From contig CAXKVR010000714.1 in NCBI GenBank assembly GCA_964058845.1, forward strand, positions 1 through 23,853: a stretch of DNA of 23,853 nt, written 5' to 3'. Origin of the DNA: Carex sylvatica (lineage: Eukaryota; Streptophyta; Magnoliopsida; Poales; Cyperaceae). Within the stretch, counting starts at the first letter, position 1; each line of letters starts with the position of its first letter. Shown piece after piece: positions 1-7,414 of this stretch. The position numbers were made by a program, and so were the translations under genes. The notes beneath the pieces are model-generated. The model was not told the origin of the DNA and did no database searches. It saw only the letters and a list, made by a program, of their open reading frames with translations.

Positions 1-659
1 TCTATTTTTTTAATTTCTGTTTTATAATAGGTTAAATAAATAGGTTAGAATTATTTTTGTGAATATGTGAAGTAATTAGATTTGTTTTGAATAGGTTAGA
101 TTTTATTTTTTAAATTCGGATTTATTTTGAATAGGTTAAAAAAATGTGTTAGATTATTTTTGTGAATATGTGAAGTAATTATATTTATTTTGAATATGTT
201 AGATTTTATTTTTGAATATGTGAAGTAATTATATTTGTTTTAAATTCTGTTTTTTAATTTCTTTTTTTTTAATTCTGTTTTTTAATTTCTTTTTTTAAAT
301 TCTGTTTTTTTAATTCTGTTTTTTAAATTCTGTTTTTTTTATTTCTGTTTTTTAAATTCTGTTTTTTAATTCTGTTTTTGTTATTTCTGTATTTTTAAAT
401 TCTGTTTTTATTTCTGTTTTTTAATTTATGTTTTTAAATTCTGTTTTTTAATTTCTGTTTTTTAAATTCTATTTTTTTAATTCTGTTTTTTTTTATTCTA
501 TTTTTAAAATTCTGCTTTTTTTTATTCTGTTTTTTAAATTATGTTTTTTAATTTCTGTTTTTTAAATTTTTATTTTTTAATAGGTTAAATAAATAGGTTA
601 GATATTATTTTTGAATGTGTTAAGTAATTTATATTTTTTTTTTTGAATAGGTTTAAAAA
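1..659. repeat. AT-rich tandem-repeat leader upstream of the hAT transposase
   Basis: Positions 1-240 hold degenerate copies of a block built from AATAGGTTA..., TATTTTTGTGAATATGTG and AAGTAATT. About 240-578 is a short array of TTTTTTAAATTCTG-type units, each roughly 14-16 bp. The first block type then returns at about 579-632, so the short array sits between copies of the longer repeat. The stretch ends in a T-run followed by GAATAG just before the ATG at 660, which resembles a plant 3' splice site. It may therefore be an untranslated leader or first intron of the transposase. No coding potential is seen. Confidence 0.6.
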
Positions 660-1136
660 ATGACAACTCCTAATCGCGAATCAATGAAAGAAACCATGCA
701 AAGATATTCGACCGATCTTTTTGGCCCCGTCCCCGATATGGCACCACCTAATTATCCACAAGATTATCAACCCAATTATACTGCTAGTCCTCCCAAATGC
801 AACCACCTAATTATCCATACCCTTATCCATAAAATTATCCAAGAAGAGACCTCATGCTCCAAACAAATTATCAACAACCCCCACAAATGAGTGCACCGCC
901 ACAGTATTATACTTCAAACGATCCAAACGTATTCATTTCACAAGAAATACTTCAACCAACACCACCGTATACATATGGCATGGGCTCTTCTTCTGTAGCA
1001 TCGAGTCAATTCACTGACACTGCTCCTATAGGAGGTACACCTTCGAAAGGTAAACCTGAAATTCAAGAAGAAGTTATACCTCCTTCGACAAGTGTCCTGC
1101 CACAAGAACTAGCAGGAAAGAAGACCAAAAGACCTG
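660..1136 (+). pseudogene. N-terminal low-complexity part of the hAT transposase
   Basis: The reading starts at ATG 660 in one frame with a PPNYPQDYQPNY-like stretch. It continues in another frame from about 797 with similar Pro/Asn/Tyr content (QPPNYPYPYP), has a TAA near 830, and then stays open to 1396. The matching composition on both sides shows a single-base indel near 790 within one original exon. The segment rich in Pro, Tyr, Asn and Gln is a disordered extension ahead of the DNA-binding domain. No specific function can be assigned. Confidence 0.6.
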
Positions 1137-1139
1137 CTC

Positions 1140-1582
1140 CCGAATACAATCAACCGTGGGCGAGATTTTATAAGATTACCAAAGATAAGGCTGAAATTAT
1201 GCAATTTTTACAATATAAGGTAAAAGGCTGCAAGAAAATTTTTGAGTATAAACAAACTAGTGGTATGACTAGCTTTAAGAGACATGCCGAAATGCACGAA
1301 AGAAAGGGTAAGGTTTCATGTGAAAATCCTGAACCGAGACAAATCCAAACCCTTATAAACGTGGATGGTACCAGAACCAACCCAAAATTCAATGAATAAA
1401 AAATGCTTAGTGAATTGGCCCGGTACATTACCCATAAAGAACAACCAATAAGTATGGGTGGTTGCACGAGTTTTGCCCGGTTATGCATTCGGGAGTTAGC
1501 TCAACCAATGTACAAGAGTGTCCATCATAGAAAGATGGTTAGTGAAATAAATAAAAAATCAGTTTACTTCGACAAAAAATGA
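1140..1582 (+). pseudogene. BED-type zinc finger and following region of the hAT transposase
   Basis: BED fingers bind DNA near transposon ends. The sequence has an aromatic start (WARFYKI), then GCKKIFEYK and finally SFKRHAEMH, which matches the CxxC...HxxxH layout in its second half. The first zinc-binding Cys is not evident: a Tyr occurs about where it would be, so the finger looks damaged. After an in-frame TAA at 1397 the same frame stays recognisable (LARYITHKEQPISM, FARLCIRELAQPMYKSV). That is the usual hAT region between the finger and the catalytic core. It ends at TGA 1580. Confidence 0.65.
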
Positions 1583-1673
1583 CCTTAAAGCTCAATTTGC
1601 ATACCAAAATAATAAGGTGTCAATTATCTTCGATATATGAATTGCCGGTAAACATAGCCTTGGTTACTCTTGT

Positions 1674-2668
1674 ATTACCGGGCATTGGATCGATGATCAT
1701 TGGATATTACAAAAAAGGATATTAAGTTTTCGAGTGTTGGATTCCCTCCACACTGCAAATGTAATTTTTAAATCCATTATTAAGGTTTTAGAAGAGTATA
1801 ACCTTAAGAGGAATATAGGTAACAATATTTTTTCTATATCTTTCGATAATGCTAGCAACAACATTGCTTCCATTGAGATTTTTAAACGGTCACTAAACCC
1901 GATCATGAATGGTGAAATGTTTCACCAAAAGTGTGCTTGCCACATTCTTAACCTCGTCGTGAAGGCGGATCTAAAAACAGAAGCCGTAAAACTATTGATA
2001 ATTAAATTTAAGGATGCCCTCAACTACATTGTTTCAAACCAAGAAAGAAAACAACGGTTTGCTGAATTGTGCGTCAACTATTGATTGAGCAAGTTGAAGG
2101 TACCTTGGGATATAGATACCCATTGGAACTCAACATATAGATTGTTGAACCGATGCCTTCCTTACCAAACTGTCATAGGGGAGTTTTTGAGAAGCTCCAT
2201 TCCCGAGGCACTGCAATTGAAACTCATTGACGAAGAATGGGAGCAACTGCAAAGGCTTAGCAAATTCTTAGGGATCTTTTTTACTGCAACCGTCCAACTA
2301 TCATGCTCGTACTCACCGACGTCATTTGACTTGCTGAGACATCTCTATGACATCTCCAAGGTGTATTGCGAATTGGAACAAGCTGAAACCTATGATACAT
2401 CTCTCATGCCGATCGTAGATGCCATGAAACAAAAATTCCTAAAATATTGGGAAGATGTACCCCTCCTGGTCATTATCGCAAACTCCCTCAACCTGCTATA
2501 CAATAAGTTTTACACGATCAAAGTAGTTTAGAGGTACAAACAGAATTTATATTTAGACTCAACCGGGGTGGAGGCATACATGAATTCGAAGTTTGATGAG
2601 ATGTTTAACATATACCACTCAAGAATGAGTGACAACCAAAATTCGGCTTCGTCCTGTGCCGCCTCTAG
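1674..2668 (+). pseudogene. Catalytic core of the hAT transposase
   Basis: One frame reads through ITGHWIDDHWILQKRIL, SFDNASNN, CACHILNLVV and DTHWNSTYRLL, then a helical insertion domain (EEWEQLQRLSKFLGIF...). These are standard RNase-H-fold and insertion-domain landmarks of hAT transposases. FDNAS carries the second catalytic Asp and HWNSTY is the conserved Trp segment. Only two in-frame stops interrupt about 330 codons (TGA 2082, TAG 2529), so the core is much better preserved than the stretch just before it. It ends exactly at a GT donor at 2669. Confidence 0.82.
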
Positions 2669-2783
2669 GTAGGAATATAAATATACATGTATTTTTAATC
2701 TTTATTATTTATAGTATCTACATTATTTGTCCACTAATTTTTTTTTTCTTTTTTAATATACATGTGTTTTTTTTTTTTAATAG
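2669..2783 (+). other. Intron of the hAT transposase (115 bp, GT-AG)
   Basis: The boundaries are TCTAG|GTAGG on the left and a T-run followed by TTAATAG|TTCC on the right. Joining 2668 to 2784 completes an AGT serine codon and keeps the frame, giving a Ser/Thr-rich linker (AASSSTSRSTNSGR) that leads into the dimerisation domain. The T-rich interior and short length are typical of plants. The call rests on splice consensus and frame continuity, with no transcript evidence. Confidence 0.72.
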
Positions 2784-3237
2784 TTCCACTTCTAGGAGCA
2801 CTAACAGTGGTAGATTATTAGCAGATTTTCAATCGGAGAGCGAACCGCACACATCCACAAACGAGTTATTGAGCTATATATCGATGCTCAACGAAAATGA
2901 AGAAGGATTTGACGTCATGGCGTGGTGGAGGAGGCATGAAAGGGCCTTACCAATGCTGACGATGATGGTCCGCGACGTATTTGTCGTGCCCGTATCAACC
3001 GTCCCTTCCAAAAGTTATTTTAGTTCGACGAATATGATCCTCTTCGATAAACGAAGTAAGTTGGGTGCACATGATTTTGAGAGACTTGTGTGCTTGAAAG
3101 ATTGGATTGCTACTGAAGAGCGCATGCAACATGTGCCTCAACAACCATCATCATCTGAAGCCGACACTGAAGAAAGTGGTACCGAGGTGTAGCACGAGGC
3201 TAATTCAGATTCAGACGGTGCCAAAGAGAGCGAATAA
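2784..3237 (+). pseudogene. hAT C-terminal dimerisation domain exon
   Basis: This exon carries the conserved hATC block. FDVMAWWRRHERALPML is followed by MVRDVFVVPVSTVPSKSYFSS, a K/R-rich RSKLGAHDFERLVCLKDW and an acidic Ser-rich tail. hAT transposases dimerise through this domain, and its first part contributes to the active site. The usual SExxFS motif reads SKSYFSS here, so the Glu is lost. TAG at 3190 looks premature: the same frame continues as an acidic tail to TAA 3235. Confidence 0.85.
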
Positions 3238-4010
3238 TGGTATATGAATCCAAACTACTAGATAGATAGTGTCGTTATAAATTTCTAAGCTCTTTTTTAA
3301 CATTTATGATTATTTTTTAAATTATAAATTTCTAAACATTTCAATTAGTTTTTAAATTATTCATTTTAAAGAAGAATTACTAACAAAAAAAAGTTAGAAC
3401 TCCGCCTATGTTATTTTATATAGCCGGTCCCAAACCCGGAATAAAGGAGGAGGGTAACTTTTATTTTTTAATTTATTATTTTAAAATAATTCATAATTAT
3501 TTTTAAAGTAATTGATTTAAGAAAAATTTTATTTTTATTTTATTGTTTTAAAGTTTCTGATTTAATTATATTTTTATTTAACCTATTAAAAAAAAATGAA
3601 CGTTTAAAAAATATATTATCAATTTAAAAAGAACGTTTAGAAAATATATTATCAATTTAAAATGTAAACTAAAAATTTCTAGATATAAATAAATTATGAA
3701 ACTATATAATTAGAATGAGAATTTGAAAATAAAATAAAATGACTCGTGTAAAGAAATAAATAAATACATTTGTACTTAGCCAAATAAATATACAAATTTT
3801 CGCATGAATAATTTTTATATATAAGTTACAAATTTTATTTATTTATATACACTATTTGATATTGAACTATTCTGATTTTAAAAGTCGAATTATAAACACG
3901 TAATAATATTTGTACAACACCGTAAAAAAAAAACTCGACCTACCCCTCAAAGATACAACAGGCACAAATATAAGACGGGCAGGGCACGATTTAAAAAAAA
4001 AAAACCGTGA
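3238..4010. other. AT-rich 3' part of the hAT element, no gene
   Basis: This stretch is mostly AT-rich with A and T runs and no convincing ORF. Two parts stand out. A GC-richer island at about 3399-3454 (GCCGGTCCCAAACCCGG then AAAGGAGGAGGG) differs sharply from its surroundings. At 3975-3990, GACGGGCAGGGCACG is partly the reverse complement of the GCCCGT-rich motifs at 13337-13405. This suggests the hAT 3' subterminal region, now split by the Copia insertion. Confidence 0.45.
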
Positions 4011-4015
4011 TGCCC
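4011..4015 (+). repeat. Left target-site duplication of the Copia element (TGCCC)
   Basis: TGCCC directly precedes the TGTTAG start of the 5' LTR. It is repeated immediately after the CA end of the 3' LTR at 13332-13336. A 5-bp duplication is standard for Copia integrase. Confidence 0.93.
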
Positions 4016-4544
4016 TGTTAGTTTGTAATAATCTAGAAGTCAATAATACGATAAATTATCATAAAGCTTTGTTCATGAATTGAGTGATTAAATAAACTGT
4101 CATTTTGTTGCCTTGAATATTATTACATTTATGAATCATTCCTTTATCTGACTAGAGTCAATAACTGAAATTGTGAAACTTCATAATATAGATGATATAT
4201 ATTCTTAAAAGTCACTAACCGAGGTAATTAGCAGGAACACTAATTAACCGTTACAAGGTTAGTATGTGGATTAAAAGATGGTCAAGTTTTACAGACCACT
4301 GACAAGAGATGTCATTTTAATCACATAGATACATGTTATAGGAACATGGTATTTGACAGACCCCGAATGAAACATTAAATGGAATTGTGTACGTGTCATT
4401 AATGTTTTCATTCAGTGTTAAGTTCTAAAGTATGAGGTATTCATCTTTCCTACTAAGAGATGTGTATGTGTGATTGTTATCTAACGCTGTCGGTAAAACG
4501 CAGTTATAACGGTAGCTTTTCGGTACACATAGCTTAGCTGAGGT

Positions 4545-4605
4545 AGTGATGGTTTACCAAAAGTACTATTGTCCCTCGTATCTCTATACGAGCTATAGCA
4601 TCACT
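4545..4605 (+). other. Nested inverted repeat in U3
   Basis: AGTGATG (4545-4551) pairs with CATCACT (4599-4605). Inside lies a second perfect hairpin, CTCGTAT (4575-4581) with ATACGAG (4586-4592) around a 4-nt loop. As U3 it would be present at the 3' end of the genomic RNA (3' copy at 11890-11950). A role is unknown. Confidence 0.5.
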
Positions 4606-5190
4606 GGGCCCTTTGATAGAGTTAGATTATCTGCTAGCGGTATAATTACAAGAGTAATTATATTTGATAATCTGCTCAAGATCAAGAAAAGATTAAGTTT
4701 GCAAGGATGACACACACCTACCTTGAAACTGATCTGATAGCTATGAGACGAAAGAACTGACACGAGTAAAATAGTTTACTGGATCGTGATATTGTACAGT
4801 ACAGCATCATCTGTGTAATTGGATGGTCATGACGCGTTATGCCAGATGCCTCTCATGATTATAGAAGTTAAAACATTTTTTAATTCTATTTACCAACATA
4901 ACACAGATCCTATTGGGTCACACCGTATAGGAGCTAATCGGAGAATCTTATTGATTAATTATAAATTGATTATAATTAATATTAAGATGGTTATAATTAA
5001 TTATACATGATATAATTAAATTATAAATGTCATATAAATTGGCAAAGCAAAAATAAAAGGTTAATTTATAAACGTACCCGTTACGTTGTATAAAAGTTAC
5101 CGAAACAATAAACCGCAAGAAATATAATTGTTCAGAATAATTATACGGATGTTAAATTAAATTTGGGCCAAGGGCATTTTGGTCTTTTTA

Positions 5191-5240
5191 CACATGACAT
5201 GTCATCATCCTTATCCACATGACATGTCATCATCCTTATC
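5191..5240 (+). promoter_or_regulatory. Two tandem 25-bp repeats in U3
   Basis: The unit at 5191-5215 is repeated exactly at 5216-5240. Each carries the 12-bp perfect palindrome ATGACATGTCAT (5194-5205 and 5219-5230). The position, about 90-140 bp upstream of the TATA box, fits promoter or enhancer repeats. The same array occurs in the 3' LTR at 12536-12585. Confidence 0.6.
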
Positions 5241-5244
5241 CATT

Positions 5245-5304
5245 AAATGGCATTTTGGTAAATGGCATTTTGGTAAATGGCATTTTGGTAAATGGCATTT
5301 TGGT
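5245..5304 (+). promoter_or_regulatory. Four perfect 15-bp tandem repeats in U3
   Basis: AAATGGCATTTTGGT is repeated four times without change (5245, 5260, 5275 and 5290) and ends 25 bp before the TATA box. It is likely a multiplied promoter element. It is conserved in the 3' LTR at 12590-12649. Confidence 0.65.
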
Positions 5305-5328
5305 AATTCCCAAACCTCCTCAAATGCC

Positions 5329-5337
5329 TATAAATAG
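5329..5337 (+). promoter_or_regulatory. LTR TATA box
   Basis: TATAAATAG is a consensus plant TATA box just after the U3 repeat arrays. It predicts a transcript start near 5355-5370 and so marks the U3/R boundary. The 3' LTR copy is at 12674-12682. Confidence 0.75.
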
Positions 5338-5649
5338 AGGGGTGAGGGTAAGAGAGAAAATTGCTAATTCACATCGTATCAGATTGTCAGATCGATTCGA
5401 GTTTCTATTTTCTCTCTTTCTCGGTTACGGTAGTTTACGGGATTCGGGATTCGGAAATAATAGATTTGCGAAAGTCGCGGTATTTCTGTTTTTGCTTATT
5501 AGTGAATCGGAATAACTGCGGGTCGTGAATAGTGTTATTTCGTCCTTTTCTCGGTGAATAGTGTTTTTGCAGAAAACCGCGGTTTACGGTATTTCTGGCA
5601 ATAAGAAATAAACCGCTCTCTGGTTAGTCCTGGTGGATAACCGATAGAG

Positions 5650-5667
5650 GTATCACACGTGTGATAC
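5650..5667 (+). other. 18-nt perfect palindrome in R-U5
   Basis: GTATCACACGTGTGATAC equals its own reverse complement and is centred on CACGTG. It lies downstream of the predicted transcript start, so it is in the RNA, and the 3' LTR copy is at 12995-13012. It could be a G-box/E-box-type DNA site or an RNA self-pairing site. Which of these applies is inference. Confidence 0.6.
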
Positions 5668-5816
5668 TCTGAGACGAATCATTCCCTGGTGTAGCTCTTC
5701 TCGCTCAGCTACATTCCAATCTGAATTTGGAAACAAGGTATATACATGTTATATTAATCTATTTAACTGGTAAGTAGATTAATGTTTTAGAAATCAATTA
5801 TGGAGTAGATCTGTAA

Positions 5817-5900
5817 AAGGATTAAATAGGGTTCTGATGTCAAAGGAATACGGAAGGTGGACCCCTTGGAATGTTTCCTGACATACCCCGTTTAATCCTT
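5817..5900 (+). other. Stem-loop module M0 (in R-U5; also in the 3' LTR)
   Basis: The outer stem is 5817-5826 with 5891-5900 (AAGGATTAAA/TTTAATCCTT, 10 bp). The inner stem is ATGTCA 5837-5842 with TGACAT 5879-5884, followed after an AA bulge by GGAA 5845-5848 with TTCC 5875-5878. The apical stem is AAGG 5854-5857 with CCTT 5864-5867. This is the best-matched member of the module family described under findings. The 3' LTR copy spans 13162-13245. Confidence 0.7.
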
Positions 5901-5987
5901 GGATTAAGATTAGAAGTAAAATTTTTGTTTTACGTTCTTTCCGCACTTAATCAAATCAATGGGTTTGAACTGTCAAAACCCCAACAG

Positions 5988-5999
5988 TGGTATCAGAGC
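5988..5999 (+). other. Primer-binding site (initiator tRNA-Met type)
   Basis: TGGTATCAGAGC begins one base after the 5' LTR end. It is the usual plant Copia complement of the 3' end of initiator tRNA-Met, used to prime minus-strand cDNA. It is intact. Confidence 0.95.
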
Positions 6000-6121
6000 A
6001 CAAGGCTCTCCCGCTGATTGATTTTCTAAAAGTTATAACTTATGCAAATTAGATGCATATATCGCATATCGGTTTAATTCTTACATTTGCAGCTTAAGTC
6101 CAAACCGATTAGAAATGAGAT

Positions 6122-6151
6122 TTTCTTGGTTCGGTTCTACCGACTAAGAAA
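6122..6151 (+). other. Leader hairpin H1 with single-base bulge
   Basis: TTTCTT (6122-6127) pairs with AAGAAA (6146-6151). It continues through GG/CT, a one-base bulge at 6130, then TCGGT with ACCGA around a 3-nt loop. Hairpin H3 has the same plan, including the bulge. Confidence 0.6.
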
Positions 6152-6188
6152 GTTAAATTAGATTTAAGCTTTCTTTATGCTTTCTTAT

Positions 6189-6210
6189 GAAATGTAAACT
6201 TTTACATTTC
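6189..6210 (+). other. Leader hairpin H2
   Basis: GAAATGTAAA (6189-6198) is the exact reverse complement of TTTACATTTC (6201-6210), nearly a continuous palindrome. Its 3' arm overlaps the 5' arm of H3, so the two structures compete. Confidence 0.55.
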
Positions 6211-6235
6211 TTGGATCGGTTTTCCGACCGAGAAA
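6207..6235 (+). other. Leader hairpin H3 with single-base bulge
   Basis: TTTCTTGG (6207-6214), a bulged A at 6215 and TCGG pair with CCGACCGAGAAA (6224-6235) around a TTTT loop. Compared with H1, the pairs change as AU to GU and GU to GC while the stem stays intact. Confidence 0.6.
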
Positions 6236-6358
6236 GATAAAATAGGATTTTATGCTTTCTTTATGTTTTCGTTCTCAAAAACTTTCAACTGCGTTTGAGT
6301 ATATCTAAGAATGTGATGAAGCAATAAAGTACCTGAGTAAGAGCTGTTAATCTCCACC

Positions 6359-6417
6359 CGTAAAAGACAAGGTTAATGTCAAGAAAAGTCTCGGCTTTTC
6401 GACTAACCCCTTTTACG
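6359..6417 (+). other. Stem-loop module M1
   Basis: The outer stem is CGTAAAAG 6359-6366 with CTTTTACG 6410-6417. Inside are GGTTA 6371-6375 with TAACC 6404-6408, GTC 6378-6380 with GAC 6401-6403, and after an AA bulge GAAAAG 6383-6388 with CTTTTC 6395-6400 around a 6-nt loop. Pairing is almost continuous over 59 nt. Confidence 0.75.
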
Positions 6418-6592
6418 TGTCCTGATAGCTGGCCCAAAGGGAACTTTGTCACGTTACCAAATTGCTTTAACGCTTTTGAAATGGCAAAATGTAACTCTTT
6501 CGCCTTTTTCGAAAACCTTCGGATAAGTAAAGTTCATCGAAGAATGTGATGAAGCAATAAAGTACCTTAGTAAGAGCTGTCATTTCCACACC

Positions 6593-6673
6593 GTAAAAGA
6601 GATGGTTCTGTCTAGGAAAGATTGAGTCTAAGCGGTCCTCGTGACCCCGGTCTTTCCTGGGAGCCCCTTTTAC
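6593..6673 (+). other. Stem-loop module M2
   Basis: The outer stem is GTAAAAG 6593-6599 with CTTTTAC 6667-6673. Next is GGTTCT 6604-6609 with GGAGCC 6660-6665 (two G-U pairs), then AGGAAAGA 6614-6621 with TCTTTCCT 6651-6658. The apical stem is GGTC 6634-6637 with GACC 6643-6646. It occupies the same place in the duplication as M1. Confidence 0.75.
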
Positions 6674-6927
6674 ATGTCCTAATGGCTGGCCGAAAAGGAA
6701 CTTTGTCACGTTACCAAATTGCTTTATGGACCGAAAAGAATATCTGATTTTAAAACATATAAATTGTTTATGTGCTTTAACGGTATAAATAAGAACTGAG
6801 CATAGCTGCAAAATAAAGAATTAGTAACTGATAAATAATATACCTGACTTGGTCCTGTATATAAGTAAATTAGATTTACTGCTTTGATATGAAATGTATA
6901 AATTAGATTTATCGCTTTCAAAGGAAC

Positions 6928-7001
6928 CGTGAAAGAACGTGATGTCAAAGAAAGATTTGTGCAGGAACTCACCTTTGTCTTTCTGGCAGACGACTTTCAC
7001 G
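6928..7001 (+). other. Stem-loop module M3
   Basis: The outer stem is CGTGAAAG 6928-6935 with CTTTCACG 6994-7001. The inner stem is GTC 6944-6946 with GAC 6989-6991, then AGAAAGA 6949-6955 with TCTTTCT 6978-6984. The apical stem is GTG 6959-6961 with CAC 6970-6972 around the loop CAGGAACT. Module M5 at about 8952-9024 shares the loop core AGGAACT. Confidence 0.72.
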
Positions 7002-7020
7002 TGTCCGTAAGAATGTCTAA

Positions 7021-7059
7021 AGTCAGTTACAAGAACTGACTGCTTAACAAAGCTAAGCA
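7021..7059 (+). other. Two adjacent leader hairpins
   Basis: AGTCAGTT (7021-7028) pairs with AACTGACT (7034-7041) around ACAAG. It is followed directly by TGCTTA (7041-7046) with TAAGCA (7054-7059). They lie between modules M3 and M4. Confidence 0.6.
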
Positions 7060-7063
7060 TGTG

Positions 7064-7133
7064 AAAAGGATTTTGATGCCAAAGGAATACGGAGGGTGGA
7101 CAACCCTGGAATGTTTCCTGACATATCTCTTTT
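7064..7133 (+). other. Stem-loop module M4
   Basis: The outer stem is AAAAG 7064-7068 with CTTTT 7129-7133. The inner stem is ATGCCA 7076-7081 with TGACAT 7119-7124 (one mismatch), then GGAA 7084-7087 with TTCC 7115-7118. The apical stem is AGGGT 7093-7097 with ACCCT 7103-7107. It is clearly related to M0, with an apical A-T pair replaced by G-C. Confidence 0.68.
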
Positions 7134-7360
7134 AAAGATTGCTGGCACTGTTAAGCATAAACACCAACCCGTTAATTAAGTAATATGCCCTTCCTACTCT
7201 ATCCTCCTCACATCATTGTTCATTGGTTGACGGGTCTTGCTCAGCAAGCGTCGCCTTTTACCTTTGGTGGTCGAGGGTTATGTCCGACATATCAAACCAA
7301 ATAGAGTGAGGTTACTTACCAATGATTTCCAAAACAGTTTTGGGCTTGGGGCAAAGTCTT

Positions 7361-7414
7361 CGTTAAAAACACGTGATGTTTTAACGAAACCAAGAATCAC
7401 AAGAAGATGTGATT
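7361..7414 (+). other. Two hairpins near the end of the leader
   Basis: CGTTAAAA (7361-7368) pairs with TTTTAACG (7379-7386). AATCACA (7395-7401) pairs with TGTGATT (7408-7414) around a 6-nt loop. Both stems are perfect. Confidence 0.55.

Larger units (their letters stand above)
660..3237 (+). pseudogene. hAT-superfamily transposase (zf-BED / RICESLEEPER-like), inactivated
   Basis: This is a remnant of a DNA-transposon transposase that would cut and paste its own hAT element in the nucleus. Domains in order are a Pro/Tyr/Asn/Gln-rich N-terminus (660-1120), a degenerate BED zinc finger (about 1140-1300), an RNase-H-like core (about 1670-2530) and the hAT C-terminal dimerisation domain (about 2850-3110). 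The core keeps FDNASNN, with an Asp at 1845, followed by CACHILNLVV and DTHWNSTY. Most of the core reads in one frame from about 1674 to 2668 and continues across an intron. Lesions include a frameshift near 790, in-frame stops near 830 and at 1397, 1580, 2082, 2529 and 3190, and a scrambled stretch at about 1583-1673 where the first catalytic Asp should be. Reading past the TAG at 3190 gives an acidic tail to a TAA at 3235-3237, which is probably the original stop. The family call is firm. The exact subfamily is not resolved. Confidence 0.88.
4016..5986 (+). repeat. 5' LTR of the Copia element
   Basis: It starts TGTTAG and ends CCCCAACA, and is 1,971 bp like its partner at a fixed offset of 7,345. 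U3 contains two tandem arrays, then TATAAATAG at 5329-5337, so transcription should start at about 5360. R-U5 is then roughly 620 nt. It contains an 18-nt perfect palindrome (5650-5667) and a stem-loop module (5817-5900). Short ORFs inside it look incidental. Confidence 0.95.
6307..6725 (+). repeat. Diverged tandem duplication in the leader
   Basis: Unit A (about 6307-6469) and unit B (about 6540-6725) both start with AAGAATGTGATGAAGCAATA and end with GTCACGTTACCAAATTGCTT. Each carries one stem-loop module, M1 or M2. The flanks are nearly identical, whereas the module interiors differ in sequence but not in pairing plan. Confidence 0.8.

Noticed and set aside
1168..1906. Minus-strand ORFs opposite the hAT transposase
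   Set aside because: The plus strand carries the BED finger and hAT motifs; the antisense frames have none.
4819..5515. Short ORFs inside the LTR (also 12164-12860)
   Set aside because: They are identical in both LTRs, lie across U3/R regulatory repeats (one repeats GILVN because of the 15-bp array) and show no domain, so they are incidental.
6467..7060. Minus-strand ORFs in the Copia leader
   Set aside because: They run antisense through the stem-loop array. The inverted repeats keep both strands open and there is no protein similarity.
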